From Acanthaster planci (Eukaryota > Echinodermata > Asteroidea > Valvatida > Acanthasteridae): a stretch of 40,278 nucleotides of DNA. Each line of letters starts with the position of its first letter. Position 1 is the stretch's first letter. A model generated the notes under the pieces. That model was not told the DNA's origin, ran no database searches, and was given only the letters and a program-made list of their open reading frames with translations. The stretch spans positions 397,019 to 437,296 of the forward strand of contig NW_019091600.1 of the NCBI RefSeq assembly GCF_001949145.1, written 5' to 3'. Of this stretch, positions 12,401 through 19,700 are shown in pieces. Position numbers and translations under genes: made by a program.

Positions 12401-15400
12401 GGTTCCGAACAAAGATCTTTGGTTCCGAACTGGATATTATTAGGCCGTTCTCCAATACTCAATTCGGCTCCGTTCAGGCTTCAACTGTTTTTACTAGCTG
12501 ACTTTGAAGCTGTAAGCGCTGTAATCAGTCTAATAGTGCCACAGAACATCAAATAAGATGCAAGAAAGCCAAAAATTACAGTAATCCAATGTAGTTTAAA
12601 CGCTTCAGGCCCACAATTGGGGATTGGTTTTGGGAACGAAGCCTAATACGGAGACGAAGTTGAGTATTGGAAAACGGCCTTAATTTCTACCATTGGGTGC
12701 GTTCGATTACCTTACACGTGTAAGTCGAACTTAGACAGCGTTCGTGTACTCACGTTATCCTCGTGCATGCCCTGGTGTCAACCACNNNNNNNNNNNNNNN
12801 NNNNNNNNNNNNNNNNNNNNNNNNNNNNNNNNNNNNNNNNNNNNNNNNNNNNNNNNNNNNNNNNNNNNNNNNNNNNNNNNNNNNNNNNNNNNNNNNNNNN
12901 NNNNNNNNNNNNNNNNNNNNNNNNNNNNNNNNNNNNNNNNNNNNNNNNNNNNNNNNNNNNNNNNNNNNNNNNNNNNNNNNNNNNNNNNNNNNNNNNNNNN
13001 NNNNNNNNNNNNNNNNNNNNNNNNNNNNNNNNNNNNNNNNNNNNNNNNNNNNNNNNNNNNNNNNNNNNNNNNNNNNNNNNNNNNNNNNNNNNNNNNNNNN
13101 NNNNNNNNNNNNNNNNNNNNNNNNNNNNNNNNNNNNNNNNNNNNNNNNNNNNNNNNNNNNNNNNNNNNNNNNNNNNNNNNNNNNNNNNNNNNNNNNNNNN
13201 NNNNNNNNNNNNNNNNNNNNNNNNNNNNNNNNNNNNNNNNNNNNNNNNNNNNNNNNNNNNNNNNNNNNNNNNNNNNNNNNNNNNNNNNNNNNNNNNNNNN
13301 NNNNNNNNNNNNNNNNNNNNNNNNNNNNNNNNNNNNNNNNNNNNNNNNNNNNNNNNNNNNNNNNNNNNNNNNNNNNNNNNNNNNNNNNNNNNNNNNNNNN
13401 NNNNNNNNNNNNNNNNNNNNNNNNNNNNNNNNNNNNNNNNNNNNNNNNNNNNNNNNNNNNNNNNNNNNNNNNNNNNNNNNNNNNNNNNNNNNNNNNNNNN
13501 NNNNNNNNNNNNNNNNNNNNNNNNNNNNNNNNNNNNNNNNNNNNNNNNNNNNNNNNNNNNNNNNNNNNNNNNNNNNNNNNNNNNNNNNNNNNNNNNNNNN
13601 NNNNNNNNNNNNNNNNNNNNNNNNNNNNNNNNNNNNNNNNNNNNNNNNNNNNNNNNNNNNNNNNNNNNNACGGAACATGGCGGGGACTCGACCTTTTTCC
13701 CAGAATGCCTTGGCGAGTACACTGCAGCGTTCGATTATAATTACCTCATTTCGAGGCTTCCCTTATTGCAGGTAACACTGGTGGATTCAGGGAAGCTAAT
13801 CGAACGCAACCATTGTTCAATCGTTCTTTACATTGCGCACGTGCAACAGACCACATTTCCATGTTGCAGCCGCGCGCGTCATGTTGATACATGCTTGCAT
13901 TCATGTCGGAACCATGACTTTAGTCAGTGACTCGACTCCGCTAGGAATTGAGTATTACAAGGTTTAACGACGCCACCTTCTTAACTTTAAACACATAACT
14001 GAATATTGTTCCACGGGCGTTTCGCAATAGTGCGCCTCCAGTTGGCAACGCGTTAGCTAATCACAATACGCGAAATCTCTCAAATCTGTCTGCGCGTTTG
14101 GACAGGGTTGACAGATTTTGCGCATTGCAATTGGCCAGCTCGTCGCAAACTCTTAGAGGCGCACTCTCGTGAATCGCCCGAATTGGCCGCCTTTTTTTAG
14201 ACTTCGTATACAAGTGAGCCGTTCAAATTTGTGGAAACAGCTGGACACCAGATTATTACTGATTAACATTTGCGCCTTAAACCGTGAATGAATTAAGTTG
14301 TCGCTACAGGTACTTACGACCGCCTCCTCCTCGTCCACCACGGCATGCATCTGAAAGGTTGGGGGAAAAGGGGAAAAAATACGTTTTAAAATCCTGTCTG
14401 CTGTATTTCAGCAGCCACAGTTTTTTTTAAGCCAGAGGATTACTTTTATTCAGAATAAAGGATGTGTCTGAGACAGGCGCCAAGAGCTACGGCTACGTCT
14501 ATTGTCAGCATATCTCCGTATACTCCCAGTGGCCCGAAGATCTAGAGCACGGCAGATAAAGGATACAGCCATAATTTGATAACAGCATACAGTGTAATTC
14601 GTCAACCAGAATTAAAGGCCACTACTTCAGTGATACACAACGCTCTTGGAAAGGTGGTATGCGCCCGTTACATGCCTGTGTGCTCAATAAGGATTTTCAG
14701 TCACGTAGTTTTTGACGGTCAGCTTTCAATTTACGCCTCCAAAGACATGGAATATTACGTCATGTGAAAATCCTCTAGGGTGTCGTCATTTGCCAAATGA
14801 ACGCGGCGCTCGTCAAGCTGCAGGATGTGCGGCGTCTAATCGGAGTCAGCGCGGACTGACATCCGGGATTCTCGTAAAATGACCGGTACTGCGCCGGTGA
14901 AAACAGTGATCTTGGCGACGTGCGCACGCACCAGCTAGTCCGAGGATCGGGTTGTACAATCTTTTCTTTGAACTGTACATATGTGCGCACTCGTTGCAGT
15001 TGTTTTCACCGGCGCGGTGTGGTTGCTACCCGTATTTTTGTGAAACTCCCGGATGTTCGCGCTGCCCCATATTGAAAATCACCAGTCTGTGATGTCCACA
15101 AACTAATAAAAAAGCATCAAGAAACGACATACATGTACCACCGACAAACAGACGAAATTGAACGCGGTAACCAAAGACGTTCATTCATGATTTTTGTAAA
15201 TTAAGTACGTTAATCTGAAGTTTAAAAAGCATCTGAATAAAAATCTGCGATTTCTACAAATGAACTTGGCAGAAGAAGCCTGTGCCTTAGTTGGCACTGT
15301 GCTGAGAAAAAAAAAGTTGCAGTACATTCACAGAGAACCAGGGATGAAAAAGCATTTAACCCAATGCCCTAGTGGAGACGCTTACATTGCCGCCAAGCGG

Positions 15401-15783
15401 ATGACATTTTTCTGTAACGTGTTGCATTAACTGTATCGCCGGAGAATCACGTAAACGCAGCCGGAGAAGACACTGTCCAATTATTAGATATTCAAAATGG
15501 ACACGCGACAGTAAAATCTGAGACAAACAAAACAACATGCACAATTCCAAAGGGGCTGCCGAAGGAGAGTGGCTACTACTAGGCCTACTCGCAAACGCCG
15601 ACAGGTCAATTTCTAGTGCTGCTTTCAACGCTACAGTCCTGCATAATAAATATCCGTAGATTATGCAGTCAACTTCAGGCATCAAGAGCTATAAAATGTT
15701 GAAAAAAACTTACTCGATGCTGGGAGAGAAAAAAGTACGAAATACAGGACGAAAGAAGCACAAACACTTGTCATCACTGCCAT
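281..15783 (-). CDS. Secreted HYR/six-Cys Sushi mosaic protein (12 exons, 3' end outside window)
   Basis: This is a spliced gene whose first 658 residues lie in the window. I joined twelve exons by GT-AG sites and matching phase: 15783-15714, 14350-14318, 12223-12085, 10134-9998, 8562-8386, 7609-7439, 7136-6885, 6270-6085, 5462-5265, 2650-2456, 2206-2006, 496-281. Order: signal peptide (1-23), Cys/Gly-rich linker (24-34), HYR (about 46-126), Sushi 1 and 2 (127-242), HYR (243-326), Sushi 3-7 (327-658). Every intron is phase 1 except the phase-2 intron that splits the first HYR. HYR and Sushi are extracellular adhesion and recognition modules; the mix recalls SRPX and SVEP1 but I do not assign orthology. 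The start is the only ATG beside the TATA box and gives a clean signal peptide. A phase 1-1 exon could be hidden in the assembly gap between exons 2 and 3. No stop codon is reached; the gene continues past base 1. Confidence 0.88.
1030..1210 (+). repeat. Dispersed repeat, copy 1 (partner at 17675-17840)
   Basis: It lies in intron 11. Same-strand similarity to 17675-17840 includes TGCAAACGAATG, AATGCCTTT-ACACAC and CACTT(T/C)GGTACTC in the same order and spacing. The rest of intron 11 (497-2005) holds nothing else I can identify. Confidence 0.55.
2006..2206 (-). CDS. HYR/Sushi gene exon 11: Sushi/CCP 6
   Basis: Phase 1-1 exon, residues 520-586, between GCCTGCAG and GTACGG. It reads TCDSSELPAPQNG, CTQICDLGFMP and GTWDGNTITCE: six cysteines, C-x3-C, and the conserved Trp before the final Cys. 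Confidence 0.92.
2456..2650 (-). CDS. HYR/Sushi gene exon 10: Sushi/CCP 5
   Basis: Phase 1-1 exon, residues 455-519. Acceptor GCATTCAG, donor GTACAT. It reads QTCPRVYIPPNAYIS, CCFACRPGHALTGSTE and NWNTAFPYCE. It keeps the C-x3-C pair but has one extra Cys inside it (CCFAC), giving seven cysteines. Confidence 0.9.
2972..4305. mobile_element. pogo/Tigger-like DNA transposon derivative, non-autonomous
   Basis: A 1334-bp element with terminal inverted repeats: left CAGTAAAATCTTGATACCTC and right (reverse complement) CAGTAAAATCTCGATAACTC. It is flanked on each side by the dinucleotide TA (2970-2971 and 4306-4307), the Tc1/mariner-superfamily target duplication. CAGT ends are typical of pogo/Tigger. 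No transposase ORF is visible inside, so it depends on another element. It sits in intron 9 of the HYR/Sushi gene. Confidence 0.75.
4490..4735. repeat. Degenerate GACTTGTGATT minisatellite
   Basis: Repeated words gacttgtgatt / gatttgacttg recur about every 10-14 bases over 4570-4735. The left part (4490-4575) carries the complementary word caagtcacaag, so the block is partly self-complementary. Confidence 0.55.
5265..5462 (-). CDS. HYR/Sushi gene exon 9: Sushi/CCP 4
   Basis: Phase 1-1 exon, residues 389-454, between TCTTGCAG and GTATGT. It reads TCPPLTAPENGRIVG, then CQFECHDGYQLAGSG, then FWDGYEARCE. Six cysteines. It shares CQFEC and the GxxLxGSG segment with the previous module, suggesting tandem module duplication. 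Confidence 0.92.
5884..5995 (+). repeat. Dispersed repeat, copy 1 (partner at 14462-14573)
   Basis: It shares AGAGCTACGGCTA, GTCTATTGTC, ATCTCC and the CGAAGA block with 14462-14573, colinear and in the same orientation. Family unknown. It lies in intron 8. Confidence 0.55.
6085..6270 (-). CDS. HYR/Sushi gene exon 8: Sushi/CCP 3
   Basis: Phase 1-1 exon, residues 327-388. It starts at TTTTGCAG and ends at a GTTAGT donor. Six cysteines with CQFEC as the C-x3-C pair, QPGFVLTGS and a Trp near the end (GVWSAEQPTC). Confidence 0.92.
6885..7136 (-). CDS. HYR/Sushi gene exon 7: HYR 2
   Basis: A whole HYR domain in one phase 1-1 exon (residues 243-326). Markers in order: APTLNCPRDIRVFAD, SVTWGLPQVSDNS, GSHSITYRATDEAGN and CSFTVLVQ. 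The acceptor consistent with the upstream phase is CACAG just before ATAAGCAGG. The donor is GTGGGT. Unlike HYR 1 it has no internal intron. Confidence 0.92.
7439..7609 (-). CDS. HYR/Sushi gene exon 6: Sushi/CCP 2
   Basis: Phase 1-1 exon for residues 186-242. Six cysteines, C-x3-C pair CTHSC, then PGYGPAPG, RTCKADKTWTG and the final TC. It directly follows Sushi 1 and precedes HYR 2, giving the Sushi-Sushi-HYR unit also seen in SVEP1-like proteins. Confidence 0.9.
7610..8385. other. Intron 5 of HYR/Sushi gene
   Basis: No gene, RNA or clear repeat seen on either strand. Confidence 0.5.
8386..8562 (-). CDS. HYR/Sushi gene exon 5: Sushi/CCP 1
   Basis: One symmetric phase 1-1 exon coding one Sushi module (residues 127-185). 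It has six cysteines, the C-x3-C pair CITTC, the GY of ASGYF and a Trp before the last Cys (MWSGRPPLC). It is flanked by a polypyrimidine CTTTAG acceptor and a GTAAGA donor. Confidence 0.88.
9562..9632 (+). repeat. tRNA-like segment, possible SINE head
   Basis: GGCTACGTGGTGTAGTTGAG resembles a degenerate pol III A box and GGGTTCAATAGCC a B box, about 30 bases apart. An AT-rich tail follows. It does not fold as an intact tRNA. It lies in intron 4 of the HYR/Sushi gene. Confidence 0.35.
9998..10134 (-). CDS. HYR/Sushi gene exon 4: second half of HYR 1
   Basis: Residues 81-126. It contains LEDGLPSGSRFSV, YIRYSATDAKNNK and LCSFTVRVK, the typical HYR second half (L-x-x-G-x-x-F, then Y-x-A-T-D, then C-x-F-x-V-x-V). 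Entry is phase 2 after TTGGCAG and exit is phase 1 at a GTAAGT donor, so it fits exon 3 exactly. Confidence 0.88.
10673..10746. repeat. GC-rich hairpin plus direct repeat
   Basis: Arms 10673-10692 and 10697-10716 are a perfect 20-bp inverted repeat around the 4-base loop gtgg. The right arm is repeated directly at 10727-10746. A weaker outer pair (ACTGTGG at about 10650 and CCACAGT at about 10748-10754) encloses the block. It lies in intron 3. Confidence 0.8.
12085..12223 (-). CDS. HYR/Sushi gene exon 3: linker and first half of HYR 1
   Basis: In the frame set by exons 1-2 it codes residues 35-80: a Pro-rich linker, a Cys-Pro, then VVRWPEPNATDDRSNPV, which matches the start of HYR domains (V-x-W-x-x-P-x-A-x-D). 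The acceptor is TGCATAG and the donor GTGAGT; it ends in phase 2, splitting the HYR. Minus-strand ORFs over this piece in other frames are shadows. Confidence 0.85.
12443..12679. mobile_element. MITE family 1, copy 1 (PIF/Harbinger-like)
   Basis: A 237-bp element with ends GGCCGTTCTCCAATACTC and its near-perfect inverse. It is flanked by TTA on both sides (12440-12442, 12680-12682), a 3-bp duplication as in PIF/Harbinger. It is colinear over its whole length with 24031-24270. No coding capacity. Confidence 0.8.
12698..13808. mobile_element. Inverted-repeat element whose interior is the assembly gap
   Basis: TGCGTTCGATTAC at 12698 and its inverse (TAATCGAACGCA ending at 13808) flank the gap. 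The word ACCATTG occurs just outside both ends and may be a target duplication. The interior is mostly N, so class and length are unknown. Confidence 0.5.
12786..13669. other. Assembly gap (884 N)
   Basis: A run of N between exons 3 and 2 of the HYR/Sushi gene. Any coding region called across it is meaningless. It may hide an exon with phase 1 at both ends. Confidence 0.99.
14029..14165. mobile_element. Short MITE with AGTGCGCCTC ends
   Basis: AGTGCGCCTC at 14029-14038 is matched by its inverse GAGGCGCACT at 14156-14165. The inverse similarity continues inward with mismatches (ACAATACGCGAAATCT against AGATTTTGCGCATTGC). No clear target duplication. Confidence 0.6.
14318..14350 (-). CDS. HYR/Sushi gene exon 2: 33-nt Cys/Gly-rich micro-exon
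   Basis: This is too short for ORF finding. It has a pyrimidine tract and CAG acceptor upstream and a GTAAGT donor downstream. Joined to exon 1 it reads NACRGGRGGGG, keeping phase 1 at both ends. It is a mini-linker after the signal peptide with one unpaired cysteine. The splice sites and preserved phase support it; it lacks domain homology, so cDNA evidence would be decisive. Confidence 0.7.
14462..14573 (+). repeat. Dispersed repeat, copy 2 (partner at 5884-5995)
   Basis: Colinear partner of the repeat in intron 8, sharing AGAGCTACGGCTA and GTCTATTGTC. It lies in intron 1. Confidence 0.55.
14589..14825 (+). repeat. Dispersed repeat interrupted by a MITE (partner 31418-31555)
   Basis: It shares GTGTAATTCG, GCCATTAC/GCCACTAC, AACGCTC, TGTCGT-ATTTGCCA and CGTCAAGCTG in order with 31418-31555. 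The 86-bp insert at 14690-14775 is absent from the partner. Confidence 0.7.
14690..14775. mobile_element. 86-bp TA-flanked MITE
   Basis: Inverted ends AGGATTTTCA (14690-14699) and TGAAAATCCT (14765-14774), flanked by TA at 14688-14689 and 14776-14777. The related repeat at 31418-31555 has a single TA at this point (CAATAGG, around 31507-31512), so it represents the empty site. TA duplication points to Tc1/mariner-type mobilisation. Confidence 0.8.
14847..15064. mobile_element. MITE family 2, copy 1
   Basis: Long imperfect inverted arms. The left arm has AGCGCG, ACATCCGGGA, TAAAATGACCGG and GCGCCGGTGAAAAC. The right arm is its inverse (GTTTTCACCGGCGC at 15002-15015, TCCCGGATGT, CGCGCT). The same arm sequence recurs at 33381-33550. 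Confidence 0.75.
15065..15713. other. Promoter-proximal part of intron 1, HYR/Sushi gene
   Basis: No exon or repeat identified. A minus-strand ORF at 15356-15685 shows no domain-like pattern. Confidence 0.5.
15714..15783 (-). CDS. HYR/Sushi gene exon 1: signal peptide
   Basis: Codes for MAVMTSVCASFVLYFVLFSL plus PAS: a short n-region, a hydrophobic core and a small-residue cleavage region. This is a classic secretory signal. It ends in phase 1 at a consensus GTAAGT donor (acttac on the plus strand, 15708-15713). The ATG lies about 40 bases downstream of a TATA box. Confidence 0.88.
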
Positions 15784-15823
15784 CTTAAAGTCTAGTTGTA
15801 AAGTGAACTTGCCTCTTGATTCG

Positions 15824-15856
15824 CTTTTATAACCACCGTGTGGTCCGACTCCGCCC
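15824..15856 (-). promoter_or_regulatory. TATA box and GC box of HYR/Sushi gene
   Basis: On the minus strand GGTTATAAAAG (15824-15834) is a strong TATA box about 41 bases upstream of the ATG at 15783. This implies a very short 5' UTR if transcription starts about 30 bases downstream. GGGCGG (15851-15856) lies just upstream as a possible Sp1/KLF site. Confidence 0.7.
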
Positions 15857-16013
15857 AGTCAAGCGTGGCTCATTCTAGGAAGTGGTGTTGGGGGCATATT
15901 AGGATTTGGTTGGGAGGTAATTATGCGCTGACCAAGGATAAATTTTAGGTACATTTGCAATGCTGGTCCTCAACATGAACCATAATGTTGCGCGGTGACT
16001 GAACCCGGAAGCA

Positions 16014-16021
16014 TGACGTCA
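16014..16021. promoter_or_regulatory. Palindromic CRE, TGACGTCA
   Basis: An exact 8-bp CREB/ATF site, near the middle of the divergent promoter. Confidence 0.5.
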
Positions 16022-16113
16022 TGGAAACCATAATCAGTCGAGGAATCAAAGACTCCATCCCGGCAGAGTGGTGATTCCTGTCAGGCGATCTTATTGGTCA
16101 GAATCGCCAACCC

Positions 16114-16132
16114 CCAATGGACTCCAAACACG
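16114..16132 (+). promoter_or_regulatory. ERSE-like element (CCAAT-N9-ACACG)
   Basis: The ER stress response element is CCAAT-N9-CCACG, bound by NF-Y and ATF6. This site has exact CCAAT and exact 9-base spacing, with one mismatch in the second half. It lies about 170 bases upstream of an ER-lumen protein's start codon. Confidence 0.4.
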
Positions 16133-16304
16133 CAAACTTCTCGGCCTGCATGGAGCCTATTTGTGTCCTGTTAACCACCGACAAGCAATTATCTCACGCA
16201 TGAAATCTGCATATGCGTAACTATATTTCCGACAATTCAGATTCAGAATTGGCACAGCTTCGTAGGGACATCAACCACGACTACTCCTCCATATAACTCT
16301 CACC

Positions 16305-16771
16305 ATGAATATTGCAGAAATAATTCCCATACTCTCCACCACAATCTGGCTCGTGGCATCCTTTCGTTTCTCAGTTGCTGAGGATGTTCAATCTAATCAT
16401 TTTCACGATCAGCCCTCTTCCCCGACTGCCTCGTTCCCACCCGGCCATCTGAAGCCTTTGGCTTCCGAGTCTACCCGACTCCCCGTCTCGGTCGTCGAGG
16501 AGTTCCCCTCCCCGTTCGAGTTCTTTCGCGACTATGTCTATCCTTCCGTTCCTGTCCTCGTCAGGCAGGGAGCGCGGCGTTCGCCGGCCTTCCGGAAGTG
16601 GACCGACGAGTACCTGAAGGGCTTGCCCGAGTCTCAGGAACTGATCCGTGTGGAGATGCGGAAGGTGGAGGAAAGACAGCTACCGATGATGGAGATGCCC
16701 TTGGCTGAATTCCTCGACAGATATCAAACCCACGATGAATACCTTGTAGCAAGAGTTCCAGACTACTTGAA
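16305..16771 (+). CDS. JmjC gene exon 1: signal peptide and N-terminal region
   Basis: Residues 1-155 plus two bases. MNIAEIIPILSTTIWLVASF begins a signal peptide, with likely cleavage after FSVA. After a Ser/Pro-rich stretch comes the cupin_8 entry motif: FPSPFEFFRDYVYPSVPVLV, then RQGARRSPAFRKWTDEYL. It ends phase 2 at GTAAGT. GC content is high compared with the flanks. The ATG has no upstream in-frame alternative that keeps the signal peptide. Confidence 0.92.
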
Positions 16772-19700
16772 GTAAGTGTAGGGACCTACACAATACCATG
16801 TCATCTAGAGAGCACTTTTTAATTCATCTTGAATGTGCGTTTTATATCTGACAAACATGAACAGATGCAGCTGAATCTGTTTCTGTGTACTGTAGTCATG
16901 CAATGGAAGCAATGTGTTAATCGAACGTCATATTTCAACTGATCAAGGGCTGTAACGTGATCTGTGATTGTGAAGTTTTTATTGATTCGTTTTGCCGATT
17001 GTCACCTAACACTGTTTTACTTTTACAACTATACAATCAGCAATGCTAAGGCGTTTCTTTTTTTTCCTGGGAAGAATGGCACAAGAAAAGGAAAGAAATG
17101 CCACAAGACTTTTAGACTGTATTCTTCCACTGTTAGATCTGTAAAAAAAATGACATTTTTATTTCTATTTATTTATTTATCTTTTAGGAAAGATGTAGTG
17201 CTTCCGTCATCTTTGCACTGTGCTAACATCACTGCCAATATGCTGGAAACGGTAAGTATGGGGACTATGTGGAAGACAATCCGATGCATTTAAAAAGGAA
17301 ACGTCCTGAAAACGTTTGGTTTGTGACCTAAGAACAGACTGACGCGAAAGCTGATCGACCGACCAACCAAATCGATCTACCTACCAACCTACCAGCCAAC
17401 CTTTAGTACCAGTATGGGACTTTACCTTAGAGAGAAAAAAAAATTGTCATCTGTTAATAAGACTGTATTAAAGCTGTTTAAAAACATTTAAAATTTTCTG
17501 TGCTTTAATACCTGGCAAATTGGGCGCTGTTGCTGTGGTTCCGGGAAGACATTATCAACGGATTTCTCTTCAAAACCCAAAGCTTGCTCACAGAAAGTAT
17601 TTTCAGGAGAACTTTGTTAAGTGGCCGTGGCTTACTGTCACGATTTGAAACAACACCGAAAGGCAGCCGAATAATAGTAACGATATAAATAATACTATAG
17701 AGTACCGAATGTGACGTCACTGTGAACCAGAAAGTGCAGTGCAAACGAATGGAGTTCGCTCGCGTGTTGGTACACGCGCTGGTTCTCGCGTTAATGCCTT
17801 TGACACACTAATTGTGCGCGTGACGTATTCACTTCGGTACTCTATTGAGGGTTTCTTTAATACTTGTGTTGGCATCACACATGTTGCTGATGAAAACTTG
17901 CTGACTGTATCTGCACAAAAACAAAAATGCTAATAAATACCCTTTATACTAGCGAACCTAAATTGAAAATAGTGCTAAATAGGGATATTTCGTTTTAAAG
18001 GATTTCGTTGAAAACGTCTGTATTCACACAAGGCACAAGTATATACAATAAAAAGGCATTGCAACTGAACTTTTTTCAACAGATGCTGTGGCTTAGTAGC
18101 GGCGGGACCAAGTCTCACTTGCACACCGATTACGTCGACATCATCAACTGTGTGTTCAGAGGCCAGAAAGACTTCCTGCTTGTCAATTACACCAGGTACA
18201 GAGACCAGGTAAACAATTGTTCTGATCATCATCAATTCCAATATTGCGCTTGACTTTCGAGGGACGAGGAAAAGAGCGTGTACGCACGTGCACTGGGTTT
18301 GTGTTTTCCTCATAATTTGTCATGTTTACCCAAGATTGCATATCTCGCAGGTTTTGGCGCAAGAAATCCAGATGGTACTCGCATTATAAGGCCACCTCTG
18401 GGTCTGAAGGTGATCGGTGGTACCAGCTTGATGTCTGGGGATCACATTTTAAGTGACGTTCAGCTCAAAGGGGCTTATTGAAAACTGTAAAGTTTACTGT
18501 AAGTTTTGGTCGAAGCCACAATTGATGTTTTTGCATGAAAATGGCACGGCGATGTAGGTACATGTATCTTAAGTTTCTTATTAAAAAACAATAAACATTT
18601 TTGAAAAGTGTCTCCAAAGGAGCCCCGATTCTTTTAATCCAAACTTTAAAAAGTCCTCCCCAAAGACATTTCTCGCTACTAGCTTCGGCGTGTTTGGTGA
18701 AGTCACATTAATAACAGTGATTTTGAGCCATTCGGACGTACATTATTTCTCAAACTCATATTTCAAGGTCCCCAGTGCTCTTTTACAAGGGAAAAGGCAT
18801 TGCCACAAAGCTTTAAATATGGCAACAAGTATCGATTATCGGTGTAATCTCACGAAAAATCTTTGTGTAGATCGTATACGACCATCCGGAGGGCTTCTAC
18901 TCAAGTGTAGACGTCGAACGAGTCGACTTGAACAAATTCCCCGGGCTTAGAAACCTGGAGTTTTTAGAAGCAAAAGTGGAGGCGGGAGACTGTCTCTACC
19001 TCCCCTTCAAATGGTAAGAACACACGCATTTAGCAGTTACACGTTTCCAATTTTCAGTATGACTGAAATGAACACCGTTCCTTTTCCATAATGTGCAGAC
19101 CCGTGTCACGTTTTTTGACAGGTGTGTATTGCCTTACTACCTTTTCCTCGCATTGTAAATATAATGGTGTTAGTGGCGAGCCCACTGGGGGTAAACAGCA
19201 CGACAAAAAGAAATCAAAAACACGTCCCTTGAAACGAAATTCCCTATTTTACATCACATCCCCAAGCCTGGACAGAGTACGATTCTGCGTGTCGCGATTA
19301 GAAGTAATTACTTAAATTGTCGGGAAGGGTGCATAAGCTATGGGTCGAAAAACTCACCAGAGGAGAATTCATCAGATTTAGACACAGACATGCTTCAGTA
19401 CAAGCACAGTTTGTCCCAGCATTGCGGTTTCCTATTTCGCAAAAATTCAGATGTTTTACAAAGTCTTATGTATAGACCCTTCCACTTATAAATTTTCTTC
19501 CACTAATCGGTGCGCATAAATGGCATGTGGAGGCAAAAAGCTTGAGCGGCCCATTGAAGATACACAGGGGCAAAAATTTCAACATCATTTGCTATCTTAG
19601 CCTATACGTCTCTTTTCACTTCCGTCTTTGGAAAACCCACTTAAGTTATTCAGCTATTAATTTCTGGTGAGAGGAATTTTTCGGAGAGTAAAATCAAAAC

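Larger units (their letters stand above)
15784..16304. promoter_or_regulatory. Divergent intergenic promoter
   Basis: 521 bp separate the two start codons, which point away from each other. Landmarks from left to right: minus-strand TATA and GC boxes (15824-15856), a perfect CRE TGACGTCA (16014-16021), an inverted CCAAT (ATTGG, 16093-16097), an ERSE-like CCAAT-N9-ACACG (16114-16132) and a weak TATATTT (16222-16228) for the plus gene. Shared regulation is an inference. Confidence 0.6.

Noticed and set aside
12167-12556. 129-residue plus-strand ORF
   Set aside because: It starts over the antisense of HYR exon 3 and ends inside a MITE; no domain pattern.
12744-13930. Long ORFs of 300-390 residues on both strands
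   Set aside because: They run through the 884-N gap; nearly all residues are undefined.
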